From NCBI GenBank assembly GCA_031292035.1, contig JARLHX010000274.1, positions 1 to 64,000 on the forward strand: 64,000 nucleotides of DNA, given 5' to 3'. The stretch's first letter is position 1. Each line of letters starts with the position of its first letter. The notes beneath the pieces were generated by a model. It worked only from the letters and a program-made list of their open reading frames with translations, searched no databases and was not told the DNA's origin. The position numbers and the translations under genes were made by a program. Of the stretch, positions 51,707-61,533 are shown piece by piece. Origin of the DNA: Negativicutes bacterium (GTDB lineage Bacteria > Bacillota_C > Negativicutes > Sporomusales_B > JARLHX01).

Positions 51707-52552
51707 TCAAGTAAAAGAATTTCTTGTTGAAGAAAGTGCCAGTGTTTTCAGGTGGTCGACAAGCTCTGCCGGAACGGTAAAATGACCGAGGCGCATAGGA
51801 AAACGACCAGCTATACCGTGGAAATCGGATCCGCCAGTGATTGCAAGCCCTAGTTCGTCGGCCAGCAACCGGTATTTTTCAGTTTGGGCAGGGTTGTGTT
51901 TGGGGTGATAAACTTCAATCCCCCGAATTCCCAAGCGAATGGTATCAAGTACGACGGAATCGTTGCCTACTAGGCCAGGATGGGCTAATACCGGAATCCC
52001 GCCAGCACAGACGATCAAATCAATGGTATCTTTACGAGATAGCTTGTAATGCGGAATATATGCCGGTCCATTTTTTTCGAGAAGACCAGTGAAAGCTTGA
52101 TTAAAGTTACTGAAATACCCTTTTTCTAATAATGCGGCAGCAAGATGAGGGCGGCCGACCGAGGAGCCCTCACCTGCAATTTCAAGAACGCGTCTGTAGG
52201 AAATGGGATATCCCAAGGTATTGAGCTTGTGAACGATTCTTTCCGCACGATCCCGACGGTCGTCGGCGATTAATTTGATCTGTCTGACCAGTTCAGGCTG
52301 ACGGATATCAATGAAATACCCTAAAATATGGACTTCGCTTGTTGCAAGGTCGGTTGAAAATTCAATACCTGGTATTACTTCGGGCTGCGAGGCCAACTGC
52401 GGCATGTCCTTTAACGCAAGCAGGCCGTCGACTGTATCATGGTCGGTGATCGCGATATGAGAAAGTCCGGCTGCGGTGGCTTGCTGCAAAATTTCATCCG
52501 GAGTAACCCGTCCATCTGATGCAGTGGTGTGAACATGTAAATCAGCGGTCAT
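51707..52552 (-). CDS. PHP-domain phosphoesterase
   Basis: 281 residues from ATG 52552, which overlaps the pepA stop (ATGA) and has GGGGG upstream. PHP motifs ADLHVHTTASDGRVTP, ITDHDTVDG, PGIEFSTD and HPG..., ending with ITGGSDFHG. Closest to the YciV/RNase AM-type group of 5'-3' phosphoesterases that hydrolyse 3',5'-bisphosphates or short RNAs; exact substrate inferred. Operon with pepA. Confidence 0.88.
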   Translation of the reverse strand: MTADLHVHTTASDGRVTPDEILQQATAAGLSHIAITDHDTVDGLLALKDMPQLASQPEVIPGIEFSTDLATSEVHILGYFIDIRQPELVRQIKLIADDRRDRAERIVHKLNTLGYPISYRRVLEIAGEGSSVGRPHLAAALLEKGYFSNFNQAFTGLLEKNGPAYIPHYKLSRKDTIDLIVCAGGIPVLAHPGLVGNDSVVLDTIRLGIRGIEVYHPKHNPAQTEKYRLLADELGLAITGGSDFHGIAGRFPMRLGHFTVPAELVDHLKTLALSSTRNSFT

Positions 52553-54051
52553 GCCATCCCCCAATTTTGTGCCAGTTGAATGAGGGTACGCACGCCGACA
52601 CCGGTTGCGCCTTTTACGTTATAGCCATATTCCTTGTCGCTCGAAACCGTTCCAGCAATATCGATATGGACCCACGGGGTTTTGTCAACAAAGCTGGCAA
52701 TGAATAGGCCGGCGGTAATCGCTCCAGCGGGTCTACCACCAGTGTTTTTGAGATCGGCAATTTCGCTTTTGATTTGCTCTTTATATTCTTCGAAAAGGGG
52801 CAGTTCCCACATTTTTTCGCCGGCTTGAGCTGACGCCTCGAGAACCTGGCGAGTTAAATCAATGTTATTGCCCATAACACCTGAGGTCACCTTACCCAGA
52901 GCAACGACGCAAGCTCCGGTCAGGGTGGCAAGGTCGACAATATGAGTGGCACCCAGTCGGCGCGCATAGGTAACCGCGTCAGCGAGAATTAAACGACCTT
53001 CAGCGTCAGTGCTGATAATTTCGATTGTTTTACCTTCCATGGAAGAAATGACGTCGCCGGGACGGAAAGCATAGCCGGATGGTAGATTTTCGGTACAGGG
53101 TACGATGGCTAATATATTGACCGGAAGTTTCAATCCGGCAATGGCCTGTATGGCTCCCAGCACTGCCGCCCCACCAGCCATGTCGTCTTTCATCTCATGC
53201 ATACCTTCACTAGGTTTGAGGGAGATGCCGCCGCTGTCAAAAGTAATTCCTTTACCAACAAGGGAAAGCAGCCGCACATCGTTTGGCGCCCCGTTGTATT
53301 TTAATACAATCAGGCGGGGGGGCTCGTGACTGCCTTGGGCCACTGCCAAAAAGGCGGGCATACCCAGCTCTTCAATTTGAGTTTTGTCTAAAATTGAGAT
53401 TTCAAGTCCGGTTTTTGCAGCAATTTCCCCGGCGTGAAACGCCATTTTTGATGGCGTCATATGATTGGCGGGATGATTGACCAGGTCACGAGCCAATGCA
53501 ACTGCATCGGCGATCGTGACGCCATGTTGAATCAGCGGCTCTAGCTTGGCGGCTTTTTGGGCATCGCCTTCTACAATATACATTTTTTCGAGAACCAATT
53601 CTTTTTTGGGATCAGTTTTATAATGACGGAAATGATAGTTGCCAAGCAGCGTTCCTTCAACCAGCGATTGGGCTGATTGCTGAAATGACATTGTTTCACA
53701 GGCTGATCCATGAATGACTGAGGCCACAGTTTTGGACTCGAGTTTATTGGCCGCCCGAATCGCACTGCCAGCTGCAGCGCGCAGCCTGTCGGCGTTAAGG
53801 TCCTCAATCTTGCCTAGACCGAGCAGAACAACTCTTTGGGCATTGATCCCTGCGCAAACATGAAGTACGGTCGTAGCGGCAAATTTGGCGACGTCACGTT
53901 GATCGTGAATCAGATTACTGACCAATCCTCCCAGAGCCTCATCCAATTCTTTGGCAGGGCCTAACGGTAAAGTAACCCCCTCTGTCAAACTGATGATAAG
54001 GGTATCACATATGATATCGGCTACCGAACCGGCAAATACTTCAATTTTCAT
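52549..54051 (-). CDS. pepA: Leucyl aminopeptidase
   Basis: 500 residues. M17 family: GKGITFDSGGISLKP (metal and catalytic Lys region), DMAGGAAVLGA and ISTDAEGRLILADA (signature is normally NTDAEGRL; the first residue is Ser here). Removes N-terminal residues from peptides and, in some bacteria, binds DNA. AGAGGTG before ATG. Confidence 0.96.
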   Translation of the reverse strand: MKIEVFAGSVADIICDTLIISLTEGVTLPLGPAKELDEALGGLVSNLIHDQRDVAKFAATTVLHVCAGINAQRVVLLGLGKIEDLNADRLRAAAGSAIRAANKLESKTVASVIHGSACETMSFQQSAQSLVEGTLLGNYHFRHYKTDPKKELVLEKMYIVEGDAQKAAKLEPLIQHGVTIADAVALARDLVNHPANHMTPSKMAFHAGEIAAKTGLEISILDKTQIEELGMPAFLAVAQGSHEPPRLIVLKYNGAPNDVRLLSLVGKGITFDSGGISLKPSEGMHEMKDDMAGGAAVLGAIQAIAGLKLPVNILAIVPCTENLPSGYAFRPGDVISSMEGKTIEIISTDAEGRLILADAVTYARRLGATHIVDLATLTGACVVALGKVTSGVMGNNIDLTRQVLEASAQAGEKMWELPLFEEYKEQIKSEIADLKNTGGRPAGAITAGLFIASFVDKTPWVHIDIAGTVSSDKEYGYNVKGATGVGVRTLIQLAQNWGMA

Positions 54052-54109
54052 GTTATCACCTCTTGTATTTTATTAGACTATAGTATGCCATGTTTTTGAC
54101 GCCGGAAAC

Positions 54110-54140
54110 AAAAAAACCTGTTCTAAAAGAACAGGTTTTT
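54110..54140 (-). terminator. Terminator after spoVS
   Basis: Minus strand AAAAACCTGTTC-TTTTA-GAACAGGTTTTTT. Confidence 0.9.
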
Positions 54141-54146
54141 AAATGT

Positions 54147-54407
54147 TTATCGGGGTTGCACCAACAGTTTAATCGCCGTACGTTCTTCACCATCAATAAT
54201 AATGTCCGTAAAGGCAGGAATGCAAATCAGATCGACACCATGGGGGGCAACGAAACCTCTTGCAATGGCAACTGCTTTTACTGCCTGATTTAGAGCCCCG
54301 GCGCCAATGGCCTGCATTTCGGCAGCGCCGCGTTCCCTGAGCACCCCGGCTAAAGCTCCGGCAACAGAATTGGGGTTGGATTTTGCTGATACCTTCAAGA
54401 CATCCAT
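54147..54407 (-). CDS. spoVS: Stage V sporulation protein S
   Basis: 86 residues, the highly conserved SpoVS: MDVLKVSAKSNPNSVAGALAG, RGFVAPHGVDLICIPAF. Alba-like fold, affects asymmetric septation and spore coat steps. Supports a spore-forming host. GGGAGGG before ATG. Follows rny as in other Firmicutes, with one gene between. Confidence 0.97.
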   Translation of the reverse strand: MDVLKVSAKSNPNSVAGALAGVLRERGAAEMQAIGAGALNQAVKAVAIARGFVAPHGVDLICIPAFTDIIIDGEERTAIKLLVQPR

Positions 54408-54562
54408 GCTTTGAGTACCCTCCCTAATTTAACATGTATAAATAATGCCGCTAGAAGTTCTATTGGTATCAGGTATTCGGTATTCTGCAAAAAATTCCTT
54501 TATTCTCCTGGGAAATGAAGCAAATTATTTAAATATTTCTGATAATAGCAAATATTTACCGA

Positions 54563-55153
54563 TTACTTATTAAAAACAAGCACCCTGCCATCTTCCCGAA
54601 TCCCAATCAAGCCGCTTCCAGTCTGCTGGGTCTTGATGTTTTCCAGCATATTTCCGATTAATTCTTCCTGCACCAATAAGTCTTCTTCCAACATGGCGTC
54701 ATTTTCATCAGCAATCAATCTATCTTTCAGATTATCACGTAAAAGCACGATAAGTAAGGCGATTTCGCCTTTAGAAAGAGTAGCGACATCACGTAGGATG
54801 GTCAGCATGGCGACCTGTTCACATGAACTCAACTCAACATCCGAGGTTACAGGATTACTCCCTTCCAGGATGTGATAAGCAGCAATGCTGTTAAGAAGCA
54901 ACGTTCTAAGTTTGTTAAATTCGGGGGCATCTGGGATGCTGGATAGCATGAAAGTAAGCTTGATGGTGCTGTTGTGAGCGTCAAAATTGATAGTACCAAT
55001 CTCAGGGTAGCGAACTAGGATTGATATCAATAAATTGACACCGTGGGAAACGCGCTGGTCATCTTGCTGCAGTTTAGCCATTACTAATTCACCGTCCGTC
55101 AGATCAAAAATATTGAATACAGTAGAAAACTTAATTAAATATTCTCTAACCAC
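54563..55153 (-). CDS. Conserved-looking hypothetical protein
   Basis: 196 residues from GTG 55153 (a weak AGGA upstream; ATG at 55081 is an alternative). A beta-rich N-terminal half (GTINFDAHNSTIKLTFMLSSI) and a helical C-terminal half (LSKGEIALLIVLLRDNLKDRL; LLVQEELIGNMLENIKTQQTGSGLIGIREDGRVLVFNK). No family recognised. Lies between rny and spoVS in the same direction. Confidence 0.65.
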   Translation of the reverse strand: MVREYLIKFSTVFNIFDLTDGELVMAKLQQDDQRVSHGVNLLISILVRYPEIGTINFDAHNSTIKLTFMLSSIPDAPEFNKLRTLLLNSIAAYHILEGSNPVTSDVELSSCEQVAMLTILRDVATLSKGEIALLIVLLRDNLKDRLIADENDAMLEEDLLVQEELIGNMLENIKTQQTGSGLIGIREDGRVLVFNK

Positions 55154-55188
55154 CGCTAGATTCCTGCCTGTTGTCGAATGGTAGAAAT

Positions 55189-55216
55189 TAAAAACGGCCT
55201 GGCATCAGGCCGTTTT
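55189..55216 (-). terminator. Terminator after rny
   Basis: Minus strand AAAACGGCCTG-ATG-CCAGGCCGTTTTTAA. Confidence 0.9.
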
Positions 55217-55229
55217 ACGGTTAGTCAAA

Positions 55230-56777
55230 TTATTTTGCGTAATCTACAGCACGTGTTTCCCGAATCACAGTCACTTTGATTTGTCCCGGATATTCGAGTT
55301 CGGTCTCAATCCGTTTCACAATGTCGCGAACCAGACGAACCGAGGCTAAATCATCGATTTTATCGGGTTTGACCATAATGCGGACTTCCCGACCAGCTTG
55401 GATAGCGAAGGATTTTTCAACACCTTCGAAGGAATCAGCGATTTCTTCCAATCGTGTCAATCGCTTCAAATAACTCTCCAAGGTCTCACGGCGCGCACCA
55501 GGACGGGCAGCTGAAACTGCGTCTGCTGCTGCAACCAAGACTGCTTGGATGGTTTTAGGTTCTTCGTCGCCGTGGTGAGCAGCGATGGCATTGATTACCT
55601 CAGGTGACTCGCGGTATTTCTTCGCAATATCGGCTCCGATGGTGACATGTGGTCCTTCAACCTCATGATCGACTGCTTTGCCAAGATCGTGGAGCAAGCC
55701 GGCCCGTTTGGCCAGCATGATGTCCACACCGAGTTCGGCTGCCATAACGCCAGCAAGATGAGCTACTTCAATCGAATGCTTAAGAACATTTTGTCCGTAA
55801 CTGGTACGATATTTCAAACGTCCTAGCAATTTAATCACTTCAGGATGCAGACCGTGCACTCCTGTTTCGAATGTAGCTTGTTCACCAGCTTCTTTGATTT
55901 TTTGCTCTACTTCTTTCTGAGCTTTCTCGACCATTTCTTCGATACGCGCCGGATGGATTCTGCCGTCGACAATGAGCTTTTCCAAGGCCAGACGGGCAAC
56001 TTCACGCCGCACAGGATCAAATCCTGACAGAATTACAGCTTCAGGGGTATCGTCAATGATCAGGTCGATGCCGGTAAGGGTTTCAAGTGTACGGATATTG
56101 CGTCCCTCGCGTCCAATAATTCGACCTTTCATCTCGTCATTGGGCAAAGCAACCACCGATACGGTAGTTTCAGCAACATGATCTGCGGCGCAACGCTGGA
56201 TGGCGAGCGAAATGATTTCTCGAGCATTTTTATCTGCTTCTTCTTTCGCTTGCTGCTGCAGATCCTTAATCATAATTGCCGTTTCATGCTTGATTTCTTC
56301 CTGGACATTGGCCAGAAGTAAATGACGTGCGTCATCTGAGGACAAGCCGGACAATCGCTCAAGTTCCGCCAATTGCTTGGAGTAGAGGTCGTTGATTCGC
56401 TCTTGACCTTTATCTAAGTCCGCCTCTTTACGGCTCAAGACTTCTTCTTTCTTCTCAAGTGAATCAATCTTGCGATCAAGGTTTTCCTCTTTTTGGACAA
56501 GGCGACGTTCTAACCGCTGCAATTCGGCACGACGTTCTTTAATTTCGCGGTCAACTTCATTTCTGAGTTTATGGATTTCCTCGCGGGCCTCAACCAGCGC
56601 CTCTTTTTTCTTCGACTCGCTGGCTTTTTGTGCATCTTCAAGGACTTTTTTTGCAGCATTTTCAGCCACTGACACTTTGGACTCGGCATTATTGCGGAGA
56701 ATAAAATAGGTGACGCCGGCTCCTATTATGCTGAAAATAATTGCACTTAGGATAAGTTCTATAGCGATACATTTCAC
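55230..56777 (-). CDS. rny: Ribonuclease Y
   Basis: 515 residues. N-terminal membrane anchor ([20 protein letters not shown]), long coiled coil, KH domain ([24 protein letters not shown]) and HD domain ([31 protein letters not shown]). It initiates mRNA decay at the membrane. The GTG used here for the start lies within the ribosome binding site GGGAGGTG; no other ATG, GTG or TTG is in frame nearby, and an ATC codon at 56768 sits at ideal spacing, so the true start is unclear. Confidence 0.95.
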   Translation of the reverse strand: MKCIAIELILSAIIFSIIGAGVTYFILRNNAESKVSVAENAAKKVLEDAQKASESKKKEALVEAREEIHKLRNEVDREIKERRAELQRLERRLVQKEENLDRKIDSLEKKEEVLSRKEADLDKGQERINDLYSKQLAELERLSGLSSDDARHLLLANVQEEIKHETAIMIKDLQQQAKEEADKNAREIISLAIQRCAADHVAETTVSVVALPNDEMKGRIIGREGRNIRTLETLTGIDLIIDDTPEAVILSGFDPVRREVARLALEKLIVDGRIHPARIEEMVEKAQKEVEQKIKEAGEQATFETGVHGLHPEVIKLLGRLKYRTSYGQNVLKHSIEVAHLAGVMAAELGVDIMLAKRAGLLHDLGKAVDHEVEGPHVTIGADIAKKYRESPEVINAIAAHHGDEEPKTIQAVLVAAADAVSAARPGARRETLESYLKRLTRLEEIADSFEGVEKSFAIQAGREVRIMVKPDKIDDLASVRLVRDIVKRIETELEYPGQIKVTVIRETRAVDYAK

Positions 56778-56811
56778 CTCCCTATTTAGTTTACATTTTG
56801 CTGAATAAGGG

Positions 56812-56840
56812 TAAAGCCGAGTATTAACTCGGCTTTAAAG
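56812..56840 (-). terminator. Hairpin between recX and rny
   Basis: Minus strand TAAAGCCGAG-TTAATA-CTCGGCTTTA. It could end the recA-recX transcript or form part of a structured rny leader; 56846-56900 beside it is GC-rich and may be structured, but I recognise no RNA family. Confidence 0.6.
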
Positions 56841-56957
56841 CATTATCACCGATGCTCCCCTACGTTCTTCAGTCTGCTGCGATTACACGATTGGTCAATA
56901 TAATTGTAAATGTTTTTGAAAGTAGTGTCAAGTTGACAAAAAACATTGTGGATATTT

Positions 56958-57440
56958 TTACATGGAATCGATAAACGACTGATCGAATTGTGCTAAAACC
57001 TTGGTGATAATGTCAGTCGTAAAACCTCTGGACACAAGAAAGCGCGCAATTTTCGCCGTGTCGGTTGGACTTGGGGTACGAAAACGGCGTTTTACAAGTT
57101 CCAAAGCCGTTTGACAGCCTTGGAGACGGTCGTATTCCCGAACAGTTTCTTGAATGACCTGACGGGGCAGGCGGCGCTGCTGAAGGCGCGCGACAATCGC
57201 ATTGACACCGTATTTGCCGCTCGCAGCATACTTTTTGAATAGTCTTTGGCAAAGTGCCTCATCGTCAAGATAGCCACGGCGGCGAAGTTCAGTCATGACT
57301 TGCTCGACAATCTGCGGCTCCTGGCCCTTGGCGACAAGACGATTGGCTAATTCATCTTCGCTATAGGCCCGCCCGGCCAGTAACGTCACCGCTGCCGCTA
57401 GGCATTCCCGTTCACTCGGCGACGACATCATCGGACGCAC
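56958..57440 (-). CDS. recX: Regulatory protein RecX
   Basis: 160 residues, overlapping the 3' end of recA by 29 bases. RecX-type three-helix repeats are visible ([78 protein letters not shown]). It modulates RecA filaments. The GTG start at 57440 is tentative; ATG codons at 57431/57428 are alternatives. Confidence 0.9.
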   Translation of the reverse strand: MRPMMSSPSERECLAAAVTLLAGRAYSEDELANRLVAKGQEPQIVEQVMTELRRRGYLDDEALCQRLFKKYAASGKYGVNAIVARLQQRRLPRQVIQETVREYDRLQGCQTALELVKRRFRTPSPTDTAKIARFLVSRGFTTDIITKVLAQFDQSFIDSM

Positions 57441-58443
57441 TAGCAGTAGATCTGATCGCCCCGGCCAGTGCGGAGTTACGGATCAAGGTTTCAATTTCCT
57501 CGGCGATCTTCGGATTGGCTTTGAAGAATTCCTTGACATTATCCCGCCCTTGGCCCAGGCGATGATCACCATAGGAATACCAGGCACCGCTCTTGGCGAT
57601 GATTTCGAGTTCAGTGCCGATATCGACAATGCAGCCTTCGCGGGAGATGCCTTCGCCGTACATAATGTCGAATTCCGCTTGCCTGAAGGGGGGCGCCACT
57701 TTATTTTTGACGACTTTCACCCTGGTGCGGGTGCCGATCACATCATTGCCATTTTTTAGACTTTCGGATTTGCGGACTTCGAGACGGACCGAAGCATAAA
57801 ATTTGAGGGCGCGTCCACCAGTAGTCACTTCAGGATTGCCGAACATTACGCCGACCTTTTCCCGGATTTGATTGATAAAAATAGTGCTGGTGTGTGATTT
57901 ACTGATAATGCCGGTCAGCTTTCGTAGTGCCTGGGACATAAGACGGGCATGCAGGCCGACATGCGAGTCGCCCATCTCGCCCTCGATTTCCGCTTTTGGA
58001 ACCAGGGCGGCTACCGAGTCGATGACAATCACGTCAATAGCGCCGCTTCGAACCAGCGCATCGGCGATTTCCAGCGCCTGCTCACCGTTGTCCGGCTGAG
58101 AAATCAGCAGGTTATCGATATCAACGCCCACTTTTTTTGCGTACAGGGGATCTAAGGCATGTTCTGCGTCGATAAACGCAGCAATCCCTCCTGCTTTTTG
58201 GGCCTGGGCAATAATGTGGAGGGCTACCGTGGTTTTACCTGAAGACTCGGGTCCATATATTTCGACAACTCTTCCCCGGGGAACCCCGCCAACGCCAAGG
58301 GCTATATCCAAAGTTAACGCACCTGTGGGGATGACTTCGATGTTTAGTTTGGCTGCCGCTTCCCCCATTTTCATAATGGAGCCTTTGCCAAAGTCTTTCT
58401 CAATCTGGCGCATTGCATTTTCCAGAGCTTTTATTTTATCCAT
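57412..58443 (-). CDS. recA: Recombinase RecA
   Basis: 343 residues. Walker [15 protein letters not shown]1/L2 region ([51 protein letters not shown]). Drives strand exchange and LexA cleavage. A LexA box lies just upstream. Confidence 0.98.
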   Translation of the reverse strand: MDKIKALENAMRQIEKDFGKGSIMKMGEAAAKLNIEVIPTGALTLDIALGVGGVPRGRVVEIYGPESSGKTTVALHIIAQAQKAGGIAAFIDAEHALDPLYAKKVGVDIDNLLISQPDNGEQALEIADALVRSGAIDVIVIDSVAALVPKAEIEGEMGDSHVGLHARLMSQALRKLTGIISKSHTSTIFINQIREKVGVMFGNPEVTTGGRALKFYASVRLEVRKSESLKNGNDVIGTRTRVKVVKNKVAPPFRQAEFDIMYGEGISREGCIVDIGTELEIIAKSGAWYSYGDHRLGQGRDNVKEFFKANPKIAEEIETLIRNSALAGAIRSTASASDDVVAE

Positions 58444-58478
58444 ACTTGTCCTCCCTAGCTATTCTAGTATTATTTTAC

Positions 58479-58492
58479 CAAACGCTTGTTCG
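58479..58492. promoter_or_regulatory. LexA box upstream of recA
   Basis: Minus strand CGAACAAGCGTTTG, matching CGAACN4GTTYG, about 35 bases before the recA start. Confidence 0.85.
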
Positions 58493-58534
58493 GTATGTCA
58501 ACAATTAAATATTCAGAAAAATGTTAGTTGCTGG

Positions 58535-58572
58535 AAAAAATAACAGGAGGGCGTCGCCCTCCTGTTATTTTA
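58535..58572 (-). terminator. Terminator after the DEAD-box helicase gene
   Basis: Minus strand AAAATAACAGGAGGGC-GAC-GCCCTCCTGTTATTTTTT: long stem with T tract. Confidence 0.92.
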
Positions 58573-58577
58573 GCTGT

Positions 58578-60158
58578 TTAGCTGCGGCCTTTGGCCGGCT
58601 CTACGTTGATTTTATAGCCCTTGAGGGAATTTTTATGCATGGATGCCTGCACTCTTTCTGCCACATCTTCGGGAACTTCCACAAAGGTGAATTTCTCGAA
58701 GATATTGATGGCCCCGATCTGATTGCCGGTGATGCCTGACTCTTCGGCGAAAGTGCGAACGATATCCTCCGGACGAATTTTTTGGGCTTTGCCGATATTG
58801 ACAAATAACCGCACCATGCCTTTTTCGCCACCGGTGTTTGTGAATCCGGTCTTTTCCTCCGGCTTGTCCTTATACCCCTCTTGAAAGAGTTTTAGGGCAG
58901 CGGCAGCGATATCTAGTGGGTCGTAGTCGGTAGCCAGGTCGGCCACAATGGTATGATAGTCGGTAAAGTTGCCCTGGTCAATGGTGTGGGCCAGGCGGGT
59001 TTTTAAGACTTCGCGCTGCCGTTCGAGAATGTCGGCTGACGAAGGCAGCTGATTGCGGATAATCCGGCATTTGATCTGCTTTTCTATCAATTTGAGCTGG
59101 CGGAATTCGCGCGGCTCGATAAAGGTGATGGCGATCCCCTTGCGTCCGGCCCGCCCAGTGCGGCCGATCCGGTGTACATACGATTCAGGGTCTTGGGGAA
59201 TATCGTAGTTGATAACATGGGTGACACTCTCGATATCCAGGCCGCGGGCCGCTACGTCGGTAGCCACCAGTATTTCAAGCTGTCCTTCACGGAATTTTTT
59301 CATCACTCTGTCGCGTTGAGATTGGCTTAAGTCGCCGTGCAGTCCTTCGGCGGCAAACCCTCTGGGCTGCAGTGAGGCAACCAGGTCGTCTACCCCTCTT
59401 TTTGTGCGGCAGAAAATGATGGCTTTATCATTGGTTTCCGCGTCCAGCACCCGGCAAAGACCATCGAGCTTGTCTCTGGTTTCATAGTAATATTGGTCGG
59501 TGAGCGGGACAGTGACCTGTTCTTTGCTGATCGTTACTTCAACCGGGGATTTCATGTAGCGGTTGGCCAGACTGCGGATCTGCATCGGCATAGTAGCGGA
59601 AAACAGCATGGTCTGACGCTCGTTGGGGACGTTTTGGAGGATGGTTTCGATGTCGTCGATGAAGCCCATGTCCAGCATTTCGTCAGCTTCATCCAGAACC
59701 AGGGTTTTCACATTGTTGAGGCGAATGGTTCCACGGCGGATATGATCAAGTAGACGCCCTGGAGTACCGATCGCCACTTGAACGCCAAAATGCAGCGCCC
59801 GGATCTGACGGTCGATTGACTGGCCGCCATAGACTGGTAATGTTTTTATCCGCTTGAATTTGCCGATTTTAGCCAGTTCTTCAGAGACCTGAATTGCCAG
59901 CTCGCGGGTCGGTGTCAGCACCAGTGCCTGGATGTGGCGGGCTTCGGTGATGTTTTCCATGATGGGAATGCCGAAAGCGGCGGTTTTCCCCGTACCGGTC
60001 TGGGCCTGTCCGATGACGTCATGGCCTTCCATTACGATGGGGATGGTTTGGGCTTGAATCGGTGATGGTTCTTCAAAGCCCATTTCGGCGATAGCCGATA
60101 GAATTTTTTTACTCAGTTGGAGTTCCCCGAAAAAGCCGGGAACAGTGTTGGTTTTCAA
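58578..60158 (-). CDS. DEAD-box RNA helicase (CshA/DeaD type)
   Basis: 526 residues from TTG 60158 (AGGGAGG upstream). Motifs AQTGTGKTAAFGIP, PTRELAIQ, TPGRLLDHI, LDEADEMLDMGF, SATMP, RGLDIESV and HRIGRTGRAGRKG, then a DbpA-like RNA-binding C-terminal domain (VRLFVNIGKAQKIRPEDIVRTFAEESGI). Likely in cold adaptation, ribosome assembly or RNA decay with RNase Y. Confidence 0.95.
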   Translation of the reverse strand: MKTNTVPGFFGELQLSKKILSAIAEMGFEEPSPIQAQTIPIVMEGHDVIGQAQTGTGKTAAFGIPIMENITEARHIQALVLTPTRELAIQVSEELAKIGKFKRIKTLPVYGGQSIDRQIRALHFGVQVAIGTPGRLLDHIRRGTIRLNNVKTLVLDEADEMLDMGFIDDIETILQNVPNERQTMLFSATMPMQIRSLANRYMKSPVEVTISKEQVTVPLTDQYYYETRDKLDGLCRVLDAETNDKAIIFCRTKRGVDDLVASLQPRGFAAEGLHGDLSQSQRDRVMKKFREGQLEILVATDVAARGLDIESVTHVINYDIPQDPESYVHRIGRTGRAGRKGIAITFIEPREFRQLKLIEKQIKCRIIRNQLPSSADILERQREVLKTRLAHTIDQGNFTDYHTIVADLATDYDPLDIAAAALKLFQEGYKDKPEEKTGFTNTGGEKGMVRLFVNIGKAQKIRPEDIVRTFAEESGITGNQIGAINIFEKFTFVEVPEDVAERVQASMHKNSLKGYKINVEPAKGRS

Positions 60159-60170
60159 TGAATTTCCTCC

Positions 60171-61412
60171 CTATAATACAGATACATATTGACGAAGATG
60201 GTTTATTGCGGCGCTGGCTGTCCGCTGTTTGATGCTGCCGCGCTGCCCGGTGAAATGATGGACATGATACTCTACACCGTTCTTGCCGGCGACAGCGATG
60301 TGAACCAGACCGACCGGTTTATCAGCGGTGGCTCCGCCAGGTCCGGCAATTCCGGTAATTGCTACACCAATGTCACTGCCCAAACGGCTCCGTATGCCCT
60401 CGGCCATGGCGACTGCCGTTTCCATGCTGACAGCGCCATGCTTTTCAATGATGGCTGCAGATACGCCGACAGCGGTCGTTTTGGCTTCGTTACTGTAGCA
60501 AATGACTGAACCAACAAGATATGAGGAGCTGCCGGGAATATCGGTGATCCGATGGGATACCAGGCCACCGGTGCACGATTCGGCAAACGCTACAGTTAGA
60601 TTTTTAGCAGTCAGCTGTTGACCGACAACCAGTTCCAAAGTCTCATCATCAACACCGAAAACGAATTTTCCGATTCGTTCGCGAATCTTGTCTTCCAATC
60701 CGGCGAGGAGGGTGCGGGCAGCTTCTTTGGATGAGGCCTTAGCTGTCAATCGGACGTGGATTTCACCGCTCCGGGCCAAAAGGGCGATGGTGGGATTGCC
60801 TTGATTTTTAATAAAGTCTTTGATTTCTTCTTCCAGAGACGATTCCCCAAGCCCATATGTACGAAGCACACGCGAGAAAATAATTCCTTGGGTGCCAAAA
60901 CGCTTTTGAAAGTAAGGGGCAACAGACAGTTCAAACATGCCTTCCATCTCGGCCGGCGGTCCCGGCAGGTGGATTACCGTGTTCTTCTCGGTTTCGACAA
61001 TGACTCCCGGGGCAGTACCTCGATCGTTGTCAAGCACAATCGCGTCTTCAGGAATCATAGCCTGACGCCGATTGTTATCAGTCATGGGGAGCTTGCGAGC
61101 GGCAAAATAGCTCTCGATATGTTTCAGACTAGGCTGATGCAAATACAGGGAGCGGCCGAGAAGTTCGGCAGTTACATGTTTGGTAATATCCCCCTGCGTC
61201 GGACCAAGGCCGCCGGTGGTAATGATAATATCGGCCCGAGCCAGCCCTGTGGCCAAAACTTGCGCCATCCGGTCACGATTGTCGCCCACGGTTGACTGAA
61301 ATAAGACGTCAAAGCCAAGTTCGTTAAGTCTTCTAGCCAGATACGCGGCATTGGTATTGATGATTTGGCCGAGTAATATCTCGGTCCCGGTGCTTATAAT
61401 TTCAACAATCAT
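60171..61412 (-). CDS. cinA: CinA-family protein (nicotinamide mononucleotide deamidase)
   Basis: 413 residues from ATG 61412 (AGGGGGAG upstream). N-terminal MoCF-like domain (STGTEILLGQIINTNAAYLARRL, TTGGLGPTQGDITK) and C-terminal PncC amidase domain (VAFAESCTGGLVSHRITDIPGSSSYLVGSVICYSN, GIAGPGGATADKPVG). NMN deamidase and ADP-ribose pyrophosphatase activities are known for the family. Confidence 0.95.
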   Translation of the reverse strand: MIVEIISTGTEILLGQIINTNAAYLARRLNELGFDVLFQSTVGDNRDRMAQVLATGLARADIIITTGGLGPTQGDITKHVTAELLGRSLYLHQPSLKHIESYFAARKLPMTDNNRRQAMIPEDAIVLDNDRGTAPGVIVETEKNTVIHLPGPPAEMEGMFELSVAPYFQKRFGTQGIIFSRVLRTYGLGESSLEEEIKDFIKNQGNPTIALLARSGEIHVRLTAKASSKEAARTLLAGLEDKIRERIGKFVFGVDDETLELVVGQQLTAKNLTVAFAESCTGGLVSHRITDIPGSSSYLVGSVICYSNEAKTTAVGVSAAIIEKHGAVSMETAVAMAEGIRSRLGSDIGVAITGIAGPGGATADKPVGLVHIAVAGKNGVEYHVHHFTGQRGSIKQRTASAAINHLRQYVSVL

Positions 61413-61533
61413 CCGTACTCCCCCTAAAAAACCACTGTTGATTATAATACAAACTTCGCTGACCAAGCCAGCGAAGTCAAGATACATCTCTAGCTTTTCT
61501 CAACTGAAACAAAAGCAGCAAACGATTTGCCAG

